From: Siphonodentalium dalli
Taxonomy: Eukaryota; Mollusca; Scaphopoda; Gadilida; Siphonodentaliidae
Direction: 5' to 3'
NCBI GenBank assembly: GCA_032622095.1
Contig: CP136067.1
Coordinates: forward strand, 124,095,030 to 124,159,029
DNA: 64,000 nt
This document shows positions 51,801 to 61,102 of this stretch, piece by piece; position 1 is the stretch's first letter; every line of letters begins with the position of its first letter. The notes under the pieces are model-generated. The model saw only the letters and a list, made by a program, of their open reading frames with translations, made no database searches and was not told the origin of the DNA. Both the position numbers and the translations under genes were made by a program.

Positions 51801-52979
51801 CCACTGACGTCGCTATATTCAGTGCATATTTTGCATGTCCATGACATTTTCGCGACCGAAAAACATAGAAATGGGAATTGTATTTCCCATTTCGCTTGTC
51901 TGTTGTCTTTTCTCCCGTCAGGATCATCTTGATCCATGCATGAATTTTCTGAATCGGGTGTGTCGTCGTTGGCATTAAGCCTTTGTCGTTTGTTATGACT
52001 AGGCACAGCACCGGTTTCATTGTCACCATCGGCACCAACAGTAGTCGAAGTTGTGGCACCACTGGCACTGGAGGTTGATGATGAGGTTGTTGTACAATCA
52101 GAACTACAATCTACAGAAACGATCGGCGGGGCTTCGGGATGACTGGCAGTCCTAAAATAATCTTTAATGCATTGTGCCTGTCCTTCTGATTTTTTGGCAT
52201 TATCTGTTCGCTTAGAATTATAGGTAGCTGACGTTTTATTGTGACTACCACCAGTTGTTCTTGGGCGACCCATTTCAAATTTATGACTTTCAAAACTTTT
52301 AAAAGGGAGACTATCGACTAAATTGATTAAAATAACTACGGAAGGCCAATACGGCAATAGTAAATATTGTCGGAAGATCATTTTATGTGTACTTGTTATA
52401 ATCCGGGGATATCCTCCTAGCTGCACGTATAAATAATAAAGGGGTATATAATCTTAATTCCGCCCAAATCCGAGCTCAGTTGAATGGTATACCAACTATT
52501 CTGTTTGCCACTCCGCGTGTCCGCGTACAATCCATTTTCGGCATCTTGTCTTGTCTTATTATGAAATTCCCCTGTTGACTTTTCGAGGCACCTCTTCTAG
52601 AAGAAGAGTAAATAATATAGTTCACGCCGCGCACAACTATCACGTTACCCCATTTATTGCGACCTCCTTGTTCGGAATACGAAATCGATTACGCCCGTCG
52701 GGGGGAAAAACCCACTTTAAAATGTTTCCGTGATCGAAGTTTGAAGATCGTACCGAAAATATTGCCGTACAAATGCGTACAATGACAAATTTATGCTTTA
52801 TTTGACGATTTATTGTAAGTCTGTTTTAGTTTTTCTGAGTTAGGAACGCTTTATTTCAATAAAACAAAAGTATTTTTTTTTTAATTTAGCTAAAAAAAAA
52901 AATCCAACTTTTTTGGGCGCTTTTAGTTTGGGCGCCCATACCGGTTACCGGTACCAAAACACGCCTGGAAACGTCCCTG
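48824..52979 (-). mobile_element. Full-length autonomous hAT transposon
   Basis: The left end is CAGTGAAGTTTCCAGGT; the right end, complemented, is CAGGGACGTTTCCAGG. Flanking 8-mers are ATGTTACC (48816-48823) and ATGTTAAC (52980-52987), seven of eight identical, as expected for a hAT target duplication with one later change. The 4,156-bp element holds a single intact transposase gene on the minus strand. Its left subterminal region ('gatatgccgtaggcatatcc' and 'gctctgagagtgaatctg') is shared with the shorter element at 54098. The right 550 bp, upstream of the gene, probably contains its promoter. Confidence 0.9.
49745..52273 (-). CDS. hAT-family transposase, intact
   Basis: It cuts and pastes the surrounding element. 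The open frame extends to 52426, but I prefer the Met at 52273 (MGRPRTTGGS): the 51 residues before it are hydrophobic and unlike the family, and this start gives 842 residues. In order there is a Ser/Thr-rich acidic N-terminus; a Cys2-His2 TTF/BED-like finger (WTCKIC ... HEQAKGHTKAV); the first catalytic Asp in FSLLADETTD; the second in MFSGLDGTNAMSG; the hAT CxxH motif in YANCRNHRLAL; the TRWLSHGDA block; and a C-terminal dimerisation domain with the catalytic Glu in STANVERGFSALSLLHTRTR. It resembles hAT proteins of the ZNF862/DUF4371 type. No stop or frameshift interrupts it, so it may be active or recently active. Confidence 0.92.
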   Translation of the reverse strand: MGRPRTTGGSHNKTSATYNSKRTDNAKKSEGQAQCIKDYFRTASHPEAPPIVSVDCSSDCTTTSSSTSSASGATTSTTVGADGDNETGAVPSHNKRQRLNANDDTPDSENSCMDQDDPDGRKDNRQAKWEIQFPFLCFSVAKMSWTCKICTEYSDVSGCPWRGDGVDPKEHPMRVFRIHEQAKGHTKAVQCKTHVQSILRRGTIHRQLVDAALGQEESVRERNRRVIKKFIKTAYFLAKKKWAVRENFKDVIEFIGELGDIDISLHTSESSIRATYLSKNSVDDYLQVLSDYIESKQLDLIISSGEFSLLADETTDIASRPELSIYIRFVDPNNSKIREEFIGLVHLKEIDSKGAESLCKEIKCFLESKHIDISLLMFSGLDGTNAMSGEISGLQSRLRHLSPHAIYANCRNHRLALVFVHLIKQYDILKSVDALIISVNGLFKNSNVRKIMFDNSQECEGLKPVKLLRAAATRWLSHGDATKRLITRFIPLLNSLDTMINESADPEVMGVRNQLLQPNVILFLLMLSDLLMEINKFSKFLQKRNLVYNSISNKFANLKETVSAMKDVAGPLFEENASNFLTEARERTTMSRRHRDDKHLTADANINSEIKAFNADFREPFISSVLVELNSAIGETNEVFSSFDAFSLSDTVSSHNRKSSLKLLFEHYGKTKSSKVQYDVEIKTSAALIAPWESVNPATITLFYNDFDNARKAVELRHNKEIADLIRSGKLNARDAEDYWDAHTVSLGNVYAEMYEYPDRDNYMAIMKLFKFELLIPPSTANVERGFSALSLLHTRTRNRLSPNSLDKLMRIVLVGIDDDDEAAWDQMVDTFAGIRERRIDL

Positions 52980-53320
52980 ATGTTAACCCACAACTTCGAG
53001 CAACTGTTGACTTGCGCCGCAAGTCAGCTTCATAGCTATTTTGCTCTATGAAAGATTGTAGAACATCTGGAAGTTGTGGGAACATAGAAAGAATTGTAGG
53101 CCGCAAGTCAGCTTCATAGCTATTTTGCTCTATGAAAGATTGTAGAACATCTGGAAGTTGTGGGAACATAGAAAGAATTGTAGGCCTACCCCCTGCATGT
53201 TTATTGGGCGATTGGGAAATATTTGGCTGAGCATCGTCCTCCTCAGAACTTGAGGACACATCAAGTAGCATATAAGAGTAACAGCTTTCCTCAGTTTCCT
53301 GGGTACCTGCATGTACACTC
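52980..53320 (-). pseudogene. 5' half of the gene split by the hAT element
   Basis: The minus-strand frame reads MLLDVSSSSEEDDAQ, then a GGRPTILSMFPQLPDVL segment, then RRKSTVARSCGLT, where it meets the transposon. An AG at about 53311 (acatgcAG|gt) could be a splice acceptor. The segment RPTILSMF...EADL (28 residues) is present twice because of an 84-bp tandem duplication. Excising the transposon and one target copy gives CGLT followed by LQQM in one frame. The function is unknown. Confidence 0.62.
53017..53184 (-). repeat. 84-bp in-frame tandem duplication
   Basis: Units start at 53017 and 53101 ('ccgcaagtcagcttcatagc') and appear identical by eye. 84 bp equals 28 codons, so the host frame is kept. 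It is recent, or an assembly slip. Confidence 0.93.
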
Positions 53321-53399
53321 GCTGTCCATGGTATAAGTTTAAATTTAATGAATTTCCATTTCTATATATGCAGTGATTAAAAAGCTAACATGAATTATA

Positions 53400-53580
53400 A
53401 TAATACTCAATGATTAAAAGTTAACATAAATTAATACTCCTGTAATCAACTGTATCACTGTGCAATCAACTGCAAGGCATCTTGCTGATCAACCAATAAC
53501 TGCATCTGACAAACTGAAAGAGATAAATCAGAAGTGTCAAAGTAATTGTAATATCATAGCAATTATTTTCCCACAAATAA
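53400..53580 (-). repeat. Duplicated segment, copy 1
   Basis: Carries 'gttaacataaattaatact', 'gcaatcaactgcaagg' and 'ataaatcagaagtgtcaaag'. The same landmarks occur in the same order at 55268-55458, on the other side of the 54-kb hAT-like element. Confidence 0.8.
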
Positions 53581-53589
53581 AAGGCCATC

Positions 53590-54070
53590 TGGCCAGTGTC
53601 ACCCGAAAAAGTGGCTTCATTGGGGGCGTCAGCTTTTCTGACAAAAATAACGAGGACCCTAAATCCGATACTAAATTTCAGAACAATCCAACCAGTGTCC
53701 CAAGAAATGGTGGATAAACTATAATAATAAATTGGATTCAGATATGATCACAAACTAAAGTTATCATATGGAAACCAGAAATTGACACGATTCTAAGTTG
53801 AAAAAGGGCCATAACTCTTGCAAAAATGGGCGGAGCAAACCCATATTCGAACTTGACCTGTATATAGGCATTATAGGGCTGATAAACTCACATACCTAAT
53901 TTGGTACAGATGTGATTGCACAAACTGAAGTTATCAACCGGAAACCAGAAAATTACAAGATTCTAAGTCGAATAAGGGCCATAACTTTCACAAAAATGGG
54001 CGGAGCAAACCCATATTCGAACTTGACCTGTATTTTGGTCTGATAAACTCACTTATGAAATTTGCTATTT
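53590..54070 (+). repeat. Tandem repeat of about 170 bp ('gggccataact' type)
   Basis: Two full units and one partial: 'agttatca..cggaaaccag', 'gggccataact', 'caaaaatgggcggagcaaac' and 'cgaacttgacctgtat' recur with a period of about 170 bp. It is related to the array at 55601-56440. Confidence 0.8.
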
Positions 54071-54097
54071 AATATTTAAACACGCAGTCACAGACGG

Positions 54098-55251
54098 CAG
54101 GGACTAATCTAGGTTTTAAGTTTGGGCACCCTGTCAGTCCTAGGACGATATGCCGTAGGTATATCCGGATGGCCAGAGGTGGGGGTGGGTTTGGGAGGGG
54201 GTGTCCCCCTCCTATCAAAGGGGGGTCTGGGGGCACTCCCCCTAGAATTTTTTGAAAAACCAATGCCCTGAGAGTGAATCTGGGGCATTCTGAACCTTTA
54301 TATTGTGCTATTCAGGTTGGTAAATTTAGTCATAATATAGACAATTTTTTTTTAATTGTTTGTGATTTTCTACTATCATACTCATTGATCTGATAGCTAA
54401 AAGTCATGACCAAACTTAATTTGTTTCTACTCTTAATCATTGTAAAACACGCTGAAATATTCTTTTGTTGATTAAAAGATTTGTTTCACTTTTAATGTTT
54501 CACCCTTTTTATACCAATATGTATATTTTCTTGAAATAAAAATATATATTCTACCTACCCTGTGTTCAAATTGTGGATGAGAGTAGAAACTCTTACACCG
54601 CTGGTTTTTTGGTCGCGGCATCTTGTTTAAATATTCGCGGAAATAAACTTCTGGTTAAACTTTATATCTCTTAGTTTTAATTATAAATTCACGTTATGTT
54701 AAAAAACGTACCGCGTAATTACGTACCGCGATATGCTATCGTAAATTTAACCGTCGTGGAAATAACATTTCAAGCGCTTTAAAGGTTTATTTGCACACGT
54801 AACGGCAAGCACTCGATGTGAAGTTTTGGTAAGTACAGTAAGATTGATCTATAAATGAAATTGTTTTAGATCTATACGGATCTTTGCGGATTTCAGTAGT
54901 TTCGTTTCAGCGCGTTCAGAATTTTAATTTATTTACCCAAACCGGAAGAGGAAGACATATGTTTTGATTCGTTTGCGAAACAACCGACTGACTTAATTTT
55001 TATGATTAAAATGGGTCGTTTTCCCTCGGTAAATCAAATTTGTTGATAAATAGCAATGTTTTCTTTCATTGTATAAGCGTTCAATTAACATTTCCATCGT
55101 ATTAAAATTAGTTGGCAGTCTCTTTTTATCTAAAAATACCTGATTGACTGGGAAATGTTTTACAACTCTGAGGCATATTTCGTTTGGGCGCCCAAACTAC
55201 CGGCGCCCAAACCCGTTTTACGGATCCAAATACGGCCTAGATTAGCCCCTG
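54098..55251. mobile_element. Non-autonomous hAT element related to the 49-kb transposon
   Basis: Left end CAGGGACTAATCTAGG; right end complemented CAGGGGCTAATCTAGG. The left subterminal 'gatatgccgtaggtatatcc' and 'gccctgagagtgaatctg' match the full-length hAT, and the right subterminal has the same 'gtttgggcgccca' motif. There is no transposase gene. The flanks (acagacgg / gacggtat) share GACGG but do not give a clean 8-bp duplication. Confidence 0.72.
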
Positions 55252-55267
55252 GACGGTATCCCTTGCC

Positions 55268-55458
55268 GAATTGTTAAAAGTTAACATAAATTAATACTCA
55301 CTGTAATCAACTGCATCGCTGTCAGAGCAATCAACTGCAAGCCATCTTGCTTATCAATCAAAAACTGCAAAAACTGCAAGGCATCAGCAAACAAACTGAA
55401 ATAAATAAATCAGAAGTGTCAAAGTAAATCTAATATCATAGCAATTATTTTCACACAA
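55268..55458 (-). repeat. Duplicated segment, copy 2, exon-like
   Basis: On the minus strand a polypyrimidine tract and AG precede 94 bases (55302-55395) that are open in one frame (LFADALQFLQFLIDK...LTAMQLIT) and end at a GTGAGT donor. Copy 1 has the acceptor but an internal stop. It may be a small host exon caught in a local duplication. Confidence 0.4.
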
Positions 55459-55600
55459 AAAATCCAGTTAACTCTGTCTCTGGTTCACTTTGAGGTTTAA
55501 ATGATAGTGTCAATGACACTGTAATTGACACTGTAGCTCAACTTTGTAAAGAAGGTCATTTTTTTGTGATGAGCAATGAATAGAGAGATTAACAAGAGCT

Positions 55601-56440
55601 ACGCTGGGCGTGCAATATACGCCCTCTCTTGGGTCGGCGGAAACTGGTAAAAAAGGGGCATAAATCTGGTAAAAATTGGCGGAAGAAAGTAATATACCAA
55701 ATTATCATTGAATCCGATAAGCTCTAGTAAAGTTATCATCCGGACAACAAATTTCAGGGATTTTCTCAGTCAAATTACGTCAAATAAGGGGCATAACTCC
55801 AGTGAAAATTGGCGGACGGAACCCAAATTCGAACTTGAGCTGTCTTTTCTCCTAATAAACCCACATACCAAATTTGATTGAAATCGGTTCACTCTAACTA
55901 AAGTTATCATCCGGACAACAAATTTCAGTGATTTTCTAAGTCAAATTACGTCAAAAAAGGGGCCATAACTCTCGCAAAAATTATCAGATTAAAACGAAAT
56001 TCGGACTTGAGCTGTATTTTGATATATGTAATCCACAAAACGGGTTTTGCGTATAAACATTCCAAAATTGAGTTATCATCCGGAAACCAAAAAACATAAG
56101 AAAAACTGAATTTTCTGAGTCGAAAAAGGGGCATAACTCTGCCAAAAATGGTCGGACAGAACCCAAGTTCGAACTTAACCTGTGTTTTGGTGGGAGAAAA
56201 TTTGGATTCATTCCGATAAACTATACTAAAGTTATCATCCGGACAACAAATTTCAAGGATTTTCTAAGTCAAAAAATGTTAAATAAGGGGCATAACTCCG
56301 GTGAAAATTGGCGGGCGGAACCCAAATTCGAACTTGAACTTACTTTTCGGCTAATAAACCCACATACCAAATTTTACTAATTTTGGTTCACTCTAACTAA
56401 AGTTATCATCCGGACAACAGGTTAACGGACGGACTCCCGC
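55601..56440 (+). repeat. Tandem array of about 170-bp units
   Basis: 'gttatcatccggacaacaaa' or a near variant recurs at about 55733, 55904, 56075, 56230 and 56401, each followed by 'ggggc.ataactc', 'aaaattggcgg' and 'cgaacttga'. It opens with 'aagagctacgctgggcgtg'. Confidence 0.85.
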
Positions 56441-56529
56441 CCGCCCGGACGGACCATGCAATACTAAAATGGCCTTTTTTAGCTCAACTTACTTGTAAGT
56501 TTGAGCTATTGCCATGGTTTGGCGTCCGT

Positions 56530-56592
56530 CGTCCGTGTGTCCGTGTGTCCGTGTGTGCGTGTGTCCGTGTGTCCGTGTGTCCGTGTGTCCGT
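56530..56592 (+). repeat. TCCGTGTG microsatellite
   Basis: Eight-base units, tccgtgtg, repeat about seven times with one variant, just before the 161-bp array. Confidence 0.9.
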
Positions 56593-56599
56593 CAACAAT

Positions 56600-59530
56600 T
56601 TCCTTTGGCGCGGGCTACAGGTTGTACCTTTGGTCTGATCTTCATGAAATTTGTCATGAATGTTGACATTGACATGTAGATGGGAACGAGTCATTTTTGG
56701 GTAATTCGGCCAAAAAACATGGCCGCTGGCAGCCATCTTGGATTTCAAGATTCAATCCATTGGCGCGGCCTACAGGTCGTACTGTTCATCTGATCATCAT
56801 GAAATTTGTCATTGATGTTAATAATGACATGTAGATGGGAACGAGTGATTTTGGGGTCGTTCGGCCAAAAAACATGGCTGCCAGCAGCCATCTTGGATTT
56901 TACTCTTTGCATGACTAAATCCTTTGGCGCGGGCTACAGGTCGTTGTTTTGGTCGGAAGTTTATGAAATTTGTCATGGATGTTAACACTGTCATGTAGAT
57001 GGGAACGAGTGATTTTGGAGTTGTTCGGCCAAAAAACATGGCCGCCAGCAGCCATCTTGGATTTTACTCTTTGCATGACTAAATCCTTTGGCGCGGGCTA
57101 CAGGTTGTACCTTTGGTCTAATCTTTATGAAATTTGTCATGAATGTTGACATTGACATGTAGATGGGAACGAATCAATGTGGGGTCATTCGGCCAAAAAA
57201 CATGGCCGCTGGCGGCCATCTTAGATTTCAAAATTCAATCCATTGGCGCGGGCTACAGGTCGTACTGTTCGTCTGATCATCATGAAATTTGTCATGGATG
57301 TTAATATTGACATGTAGATGGGAACGAGTCATTTTGGGGTTGTTCGGCCAATAAACATGGCCACCAGCAGCCATCTTGGATTTTACTCTTTGCATGACTA
57401 AATCCTTTGGCGCGGGCTACAGGTCGTAGCTTCGATCGGAACATCATGAAATTGGTCATGGATGTTAACAATGACATGTAGATGGGAACGAGTAATTTTG
57501 GGGTCGTTCGGCCGAAAAACATGGCCGCCAGCAGCCATCTTGGATTTTACTCTTTGCATGACTAAATCCTTTAGCCCGGGCTACAGGTCATACCTTTGGT
57601 CTGATCTTTATGAAATTTGTCATGAATGTTGACATTGACATGTAGATGGGAACGAGTCATTTTGGGGTGTTTCTGCCAAAAAACATGGCCGCTGGCAGCC
57701 ATCTTGGATTTCAAGATTCAATCCATTGGCGCGGGCTACAGGTCGTACTGTTCGTCTGATCATCATGAAATTTGTCATGGATGTTAATATTGACATGTAG
57801 ATGGGAACGAGTCATTTTGGGGTTGTTCGGCCAATAAACATGGCCACCAGCAGCCATCTTGGATTTTACTCTTTGCATGACTAAATCCTTTGGCGCGGGC
57901 TACAGGTCGTAGCTTCGATCGGAACATCATGAAATTTGTCATGGATGTTAACAATGACATGTAGATGGGAACGAGTGATTTTGGGGTCGTTCGGCCGAAA
58001 AACATGGCTGCCAGCAGCCATCTTGGATTTTACTCTTTGCATGACTAAATCCTTTGGCCCGGGCTACAGGTCGTACCTTTGGTCTGATCTTTATGAAATT
58101 TGTCATGAATGTTGACATTGACATGTAGATGGGAACGAGTCATTTTGGGGTCATTCGGCCTAAAAACATGGCCGCTGGCAGCCATCTTGGATTTCAAGAT
58201 TCAATCCATTGGCGCGGGCTACAGATCGTACTGTTCGCCTGATCATCATGAAATTTGTCATGGATGTTAATATTGACATGTAGATGGGAACGAGGTATTT
58301 TGGGGTCGTTCGGCCAATAAACATGACCGCCAGCAGCCATCTTGGATTTTACTCTTTGCATGACTAAATCCTTTGGCCCGGGCTACAGGTCGTACCTTTG
58401 GTCTGATCTTTATGAAATTTGTCATGAATGTTGACATTGACATGTAGATGGGAACGAGTCATTTTGGGGTCATTCGGCCCAAAAACATGGCCGCTGGCAG
58501 CCATCTTGGATTTCAAGATTCAATCCATTGGCGCGGGCTACAGGTCGTACTGTTTGCCTGATCATCATGAAATTTGTCATTGAAGTTAATAATGACATGT
58601 AGATGGGAACGAGTGATTTTGGTGTCGTTCGGCCAAAAAACATGGCCGCCAGCAGCCATCTTGTATTTTACTCTTTGCATGACTAAATCCTTTGGCGCGG
58701 GCTACAGGTCGTACCTTTGGTCTGATCTTTATGAAATTTGTCATGAATGTTGACATTGACATGTAGATGGGAACGAGTCATTTTGGGGTCATTCGGCCAA
58801 AAACATGGCCGCTGGCAGCCATCTTGGATTTCAAGATTCAATCCATTGGCGCGGGCTACAGGTCGTACTGTTCGTCTGATCATCATGAAATTTGTCATTG
58901 ATGTTAATAATGACATGTAGATGGGAACGAGTGATTTTGGGGTCGTTCGGCCAAAAAACATGGCTGCCAGCAGCCATCTTTGATTTTACTCTTTGCATGA
59001 CTAAATCCTTTGGCGCGGGCTACAGGTCGTTGTGTTGGTCGGAAGTTTATGAAATTTGTCATGGATGTTAACACTGACATGTAGATGGGAACGAGTGATT
59101 TTGGAGTCGTTCGGCCAAAAAACATGGCCGCCAGCAGCCATCTTGGATTTTACTCTTTGCATGACTAAATCCTTTGGCGCGGGCTATAGGTTGCCTTTGG
59201 TCTAATCTTTATCAAATTTGTCATGAACGTTGACATTGACATGTAGATCGGAACGAATCATTGTCGGGTCATTCGGCCAAAAAACATGGATGCTGGTGGC
59301 CATCTTGGATTTCAAAATTCAATCCATTGGCGCGGGCTACAGGTCGTACTGTTCATCTGATCATCATGAAATTTGTATGTCGTAGCTTTGGTCAGATCTT
59401 CATAAAATTTGTCATGGATGTTAACAATTATACGTAGATGGGAACGAGTTCTTTTGGGGTCAATTGGCCAAAAAAAATGGCCACCAGCAGCCATCTTGTA
59501 TTTTACTCTTTGCATCACTAAATCCTTTGG
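56600..59530 (+). repeat. 161-bp array in three-unit higher-order form
   Basis: About 18 units, each starting 'ggcgcgggctacaggtcgta', with a central 'gacatgtagatgggaacgag' and ending 'ggccgccagcagccatcttg' or a variant. Three unit types differ at the start ('cctttggtctgatc', 'ctgttcgtctgatc', 'gcttcgatcggaac') and repeat in order with a period of 483 bp. Frames of 73 codons recur every 483 bp and are by-products. The CCATCTTGGATTT motif is shared with the fold-back element. Confidence 0.93.
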
Positions 59531-59859
59531 CGCATGTTAGACATTTCAATTAGCACCTTTCCTATTCCTCCATTTACTGTCAACCATTAAATTATTCCCC
59601 TACCTAAGTTGAGCTACAGTGTCATTGACACTTTCATTTCAAAAGGGCGTATAAAAATGATTAAAAAAATTATTGAGTTAAAGCCAAAAAAAAGTGTTTT
59701 GGTTCTCCGACCCTTGATATACATGTCAATTGAACAGCCCTCATAATTGGCTACGGCAATCGGCAATGCCGAAGCCATTTGCTGAAGCAAACTGGGCCAC
59801 GATAAAGGGTTGCCGTAGCAGATTGCCGAAGCCAAACAATCTGAATTAAAAGGGCTGAT

Positions 59860-60056
59860 TGAACAACAATCTTGTGAAGCTCATGTTGAATTTGCGTTTT
59901 ATTCTTCGCAAGAGAGTCTGGACATCTGCTGCCACTGTTGTGGGCCTAACTGCACAAGGGACCCTGACATATTTAAAGAGATACAAGGTGGTGCTGCCAG
60001 TGTGCAAGAAATGTGCAGAAATTCACAAGGAGATCCCAAAGAGGAGTCCAAGATAA
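59860..60056 (+). pseudogene. Cys-rich C-terminal exon fragment, frameshifted
   Basis: One frame reads ICCHCCGPNCTRDPDIFKE; another takes over at about 59980 with YKVVLPVCKKCAEIHKEIP and a stop. Together they look like a Cys-rich zinc-binding tail broken by a frameshift. I do not recognise the parent protein. Other interpretations are possible. Confidence 0.3.
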
Positions 60057-60601
60057 AGTCCTAATGACAAGTTTCAGCAACATAACTAGTCAAATAAAGC
60101 ATGCCGAATCATGATATTTGTGATACGTTTTATTACGGTATATGGGAAAACTATAACATGGTATAAATATCAGGTCTAATGAAAACAATATTTACCTACT
60201 CTTAGGCTCCAAATAAACATGCATGCACGTTTATTATTTTTCGTGGGAAATTTCCCCCATGCACAGTGCTTACTTGTATTTGGGTCTGCACGTTTATTAA
60301 TTTTGAGGCTATTAAAATTGAAAAGAGCACAAAGTCAAGATTTCTATATGATTCTGATATCAAAATGATGAACTTTATGCATGTACATATTCAAGTATAC
60401 ATGAATGGCATACATGTGGACATTTAATTAATATTGAATAAAATACCACATGAGACATACATGTACTATGGCATGGCAATAGCTCAAACTTTACAAAGTA
60501 AAGTTGAGCTAAAAATGTACACATGGCTCCATTTTATCTGATTCACCTCACGAGATAGGGCCTAAATGATATCTTTTGATATCTCATATATATTTTGAAG
60601 A
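60057..60601. other. Intergenic; contains an AGCTCAAC hairpin
   Basis: 60481-60510 is a palindrome, 'agctcaaactttac' against 'gtaaagttgagct', using the same end motif as the composite element at 55.5-59.6 kb. Nothing else was recognised. Confidence 0.5.
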
Positions 60602-61102
60602 TCTCTGTTTGTCTGTATGTTTGTCTGTCATTGATACAAATCTACGATTCTCAGACGATCGGGACGAAACTTGGTACGTGTGTGTAGTTTGACCAGGCGG
60701 TGGACGTTGTCGTATTGGCGAGCCCGTGCCGCGCCCGCTTGCGCATGCGCAGACGAGAGCTCGGAAACGGGTGGAGCTATCGACTTGAAATTTGGTATGT
60801 GAATGTATCTTGCCCCAGATACAAATTTTATCGGGTCGCCGAGCCCGTGCGACGCCAGCTTCGCGCATGCGCAGACGAGATCTCGGAAACGGGTGGAGCT
60901 ATCGACTTGAAGTTTGGTATGTGAATGTATCTTGCCCCGGATACGAATTTTATCGGGTCGCCGAGCCCGTGCGACGCCAGCTTCGCGCATGAGTAGACCA
61001 GATTTAGGAAACGGGTAGAGCTATCGTCGTCGGGCTGGGTAGAGTTATCGACTTGAAAATTGTTTTTTGAATAGCCCGGACAACGTCGGGCTCATCGGCT
61101 AG
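60602..61102 (+). mobile_element. Helitron-like non-autonomous element, 501 bp
   Basis: It starts TCTCTGTTTGTCTG after A and ends with the hairpin CCCGGACAACGTCGGG, a short spacer and CTAG before T, the same layout as 27286-27980. Inside, a unit of about 130 bp ('atgcgcagacgaga', 'ggaaacgggtggagctatcg', 'ttggtatgtgaatgtatctt') repeats about three times. There is no Rep/helicase. Confidence 0.5.

Larger units (their letters stand above)
55506..59632. mobile_element. Composite element with tandem-repeat cores
   Basis: The outer ends mirror each other: 'cactgtagctcaactt' at about 55534 and 'aagttgagctacagtgtca' at about 59607. It encloses two different arrays (55601-56440 and 56600-59530). An inner pair, TAGCTCAACTTA (56478) and TAAGTTGAGCTA (59606), bounds the second array on its own. 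No transposase is present. MITE-like elements with tandem cores are known from bivalves. Confidence 0.55.

Noticed and set aside
56818-59125. Recurrent 73-codon minus-strand frames beginning MFFGRTTPK
   Set aside because: They repeat every 483 bp with the tandem array and have no independent coding evidence.
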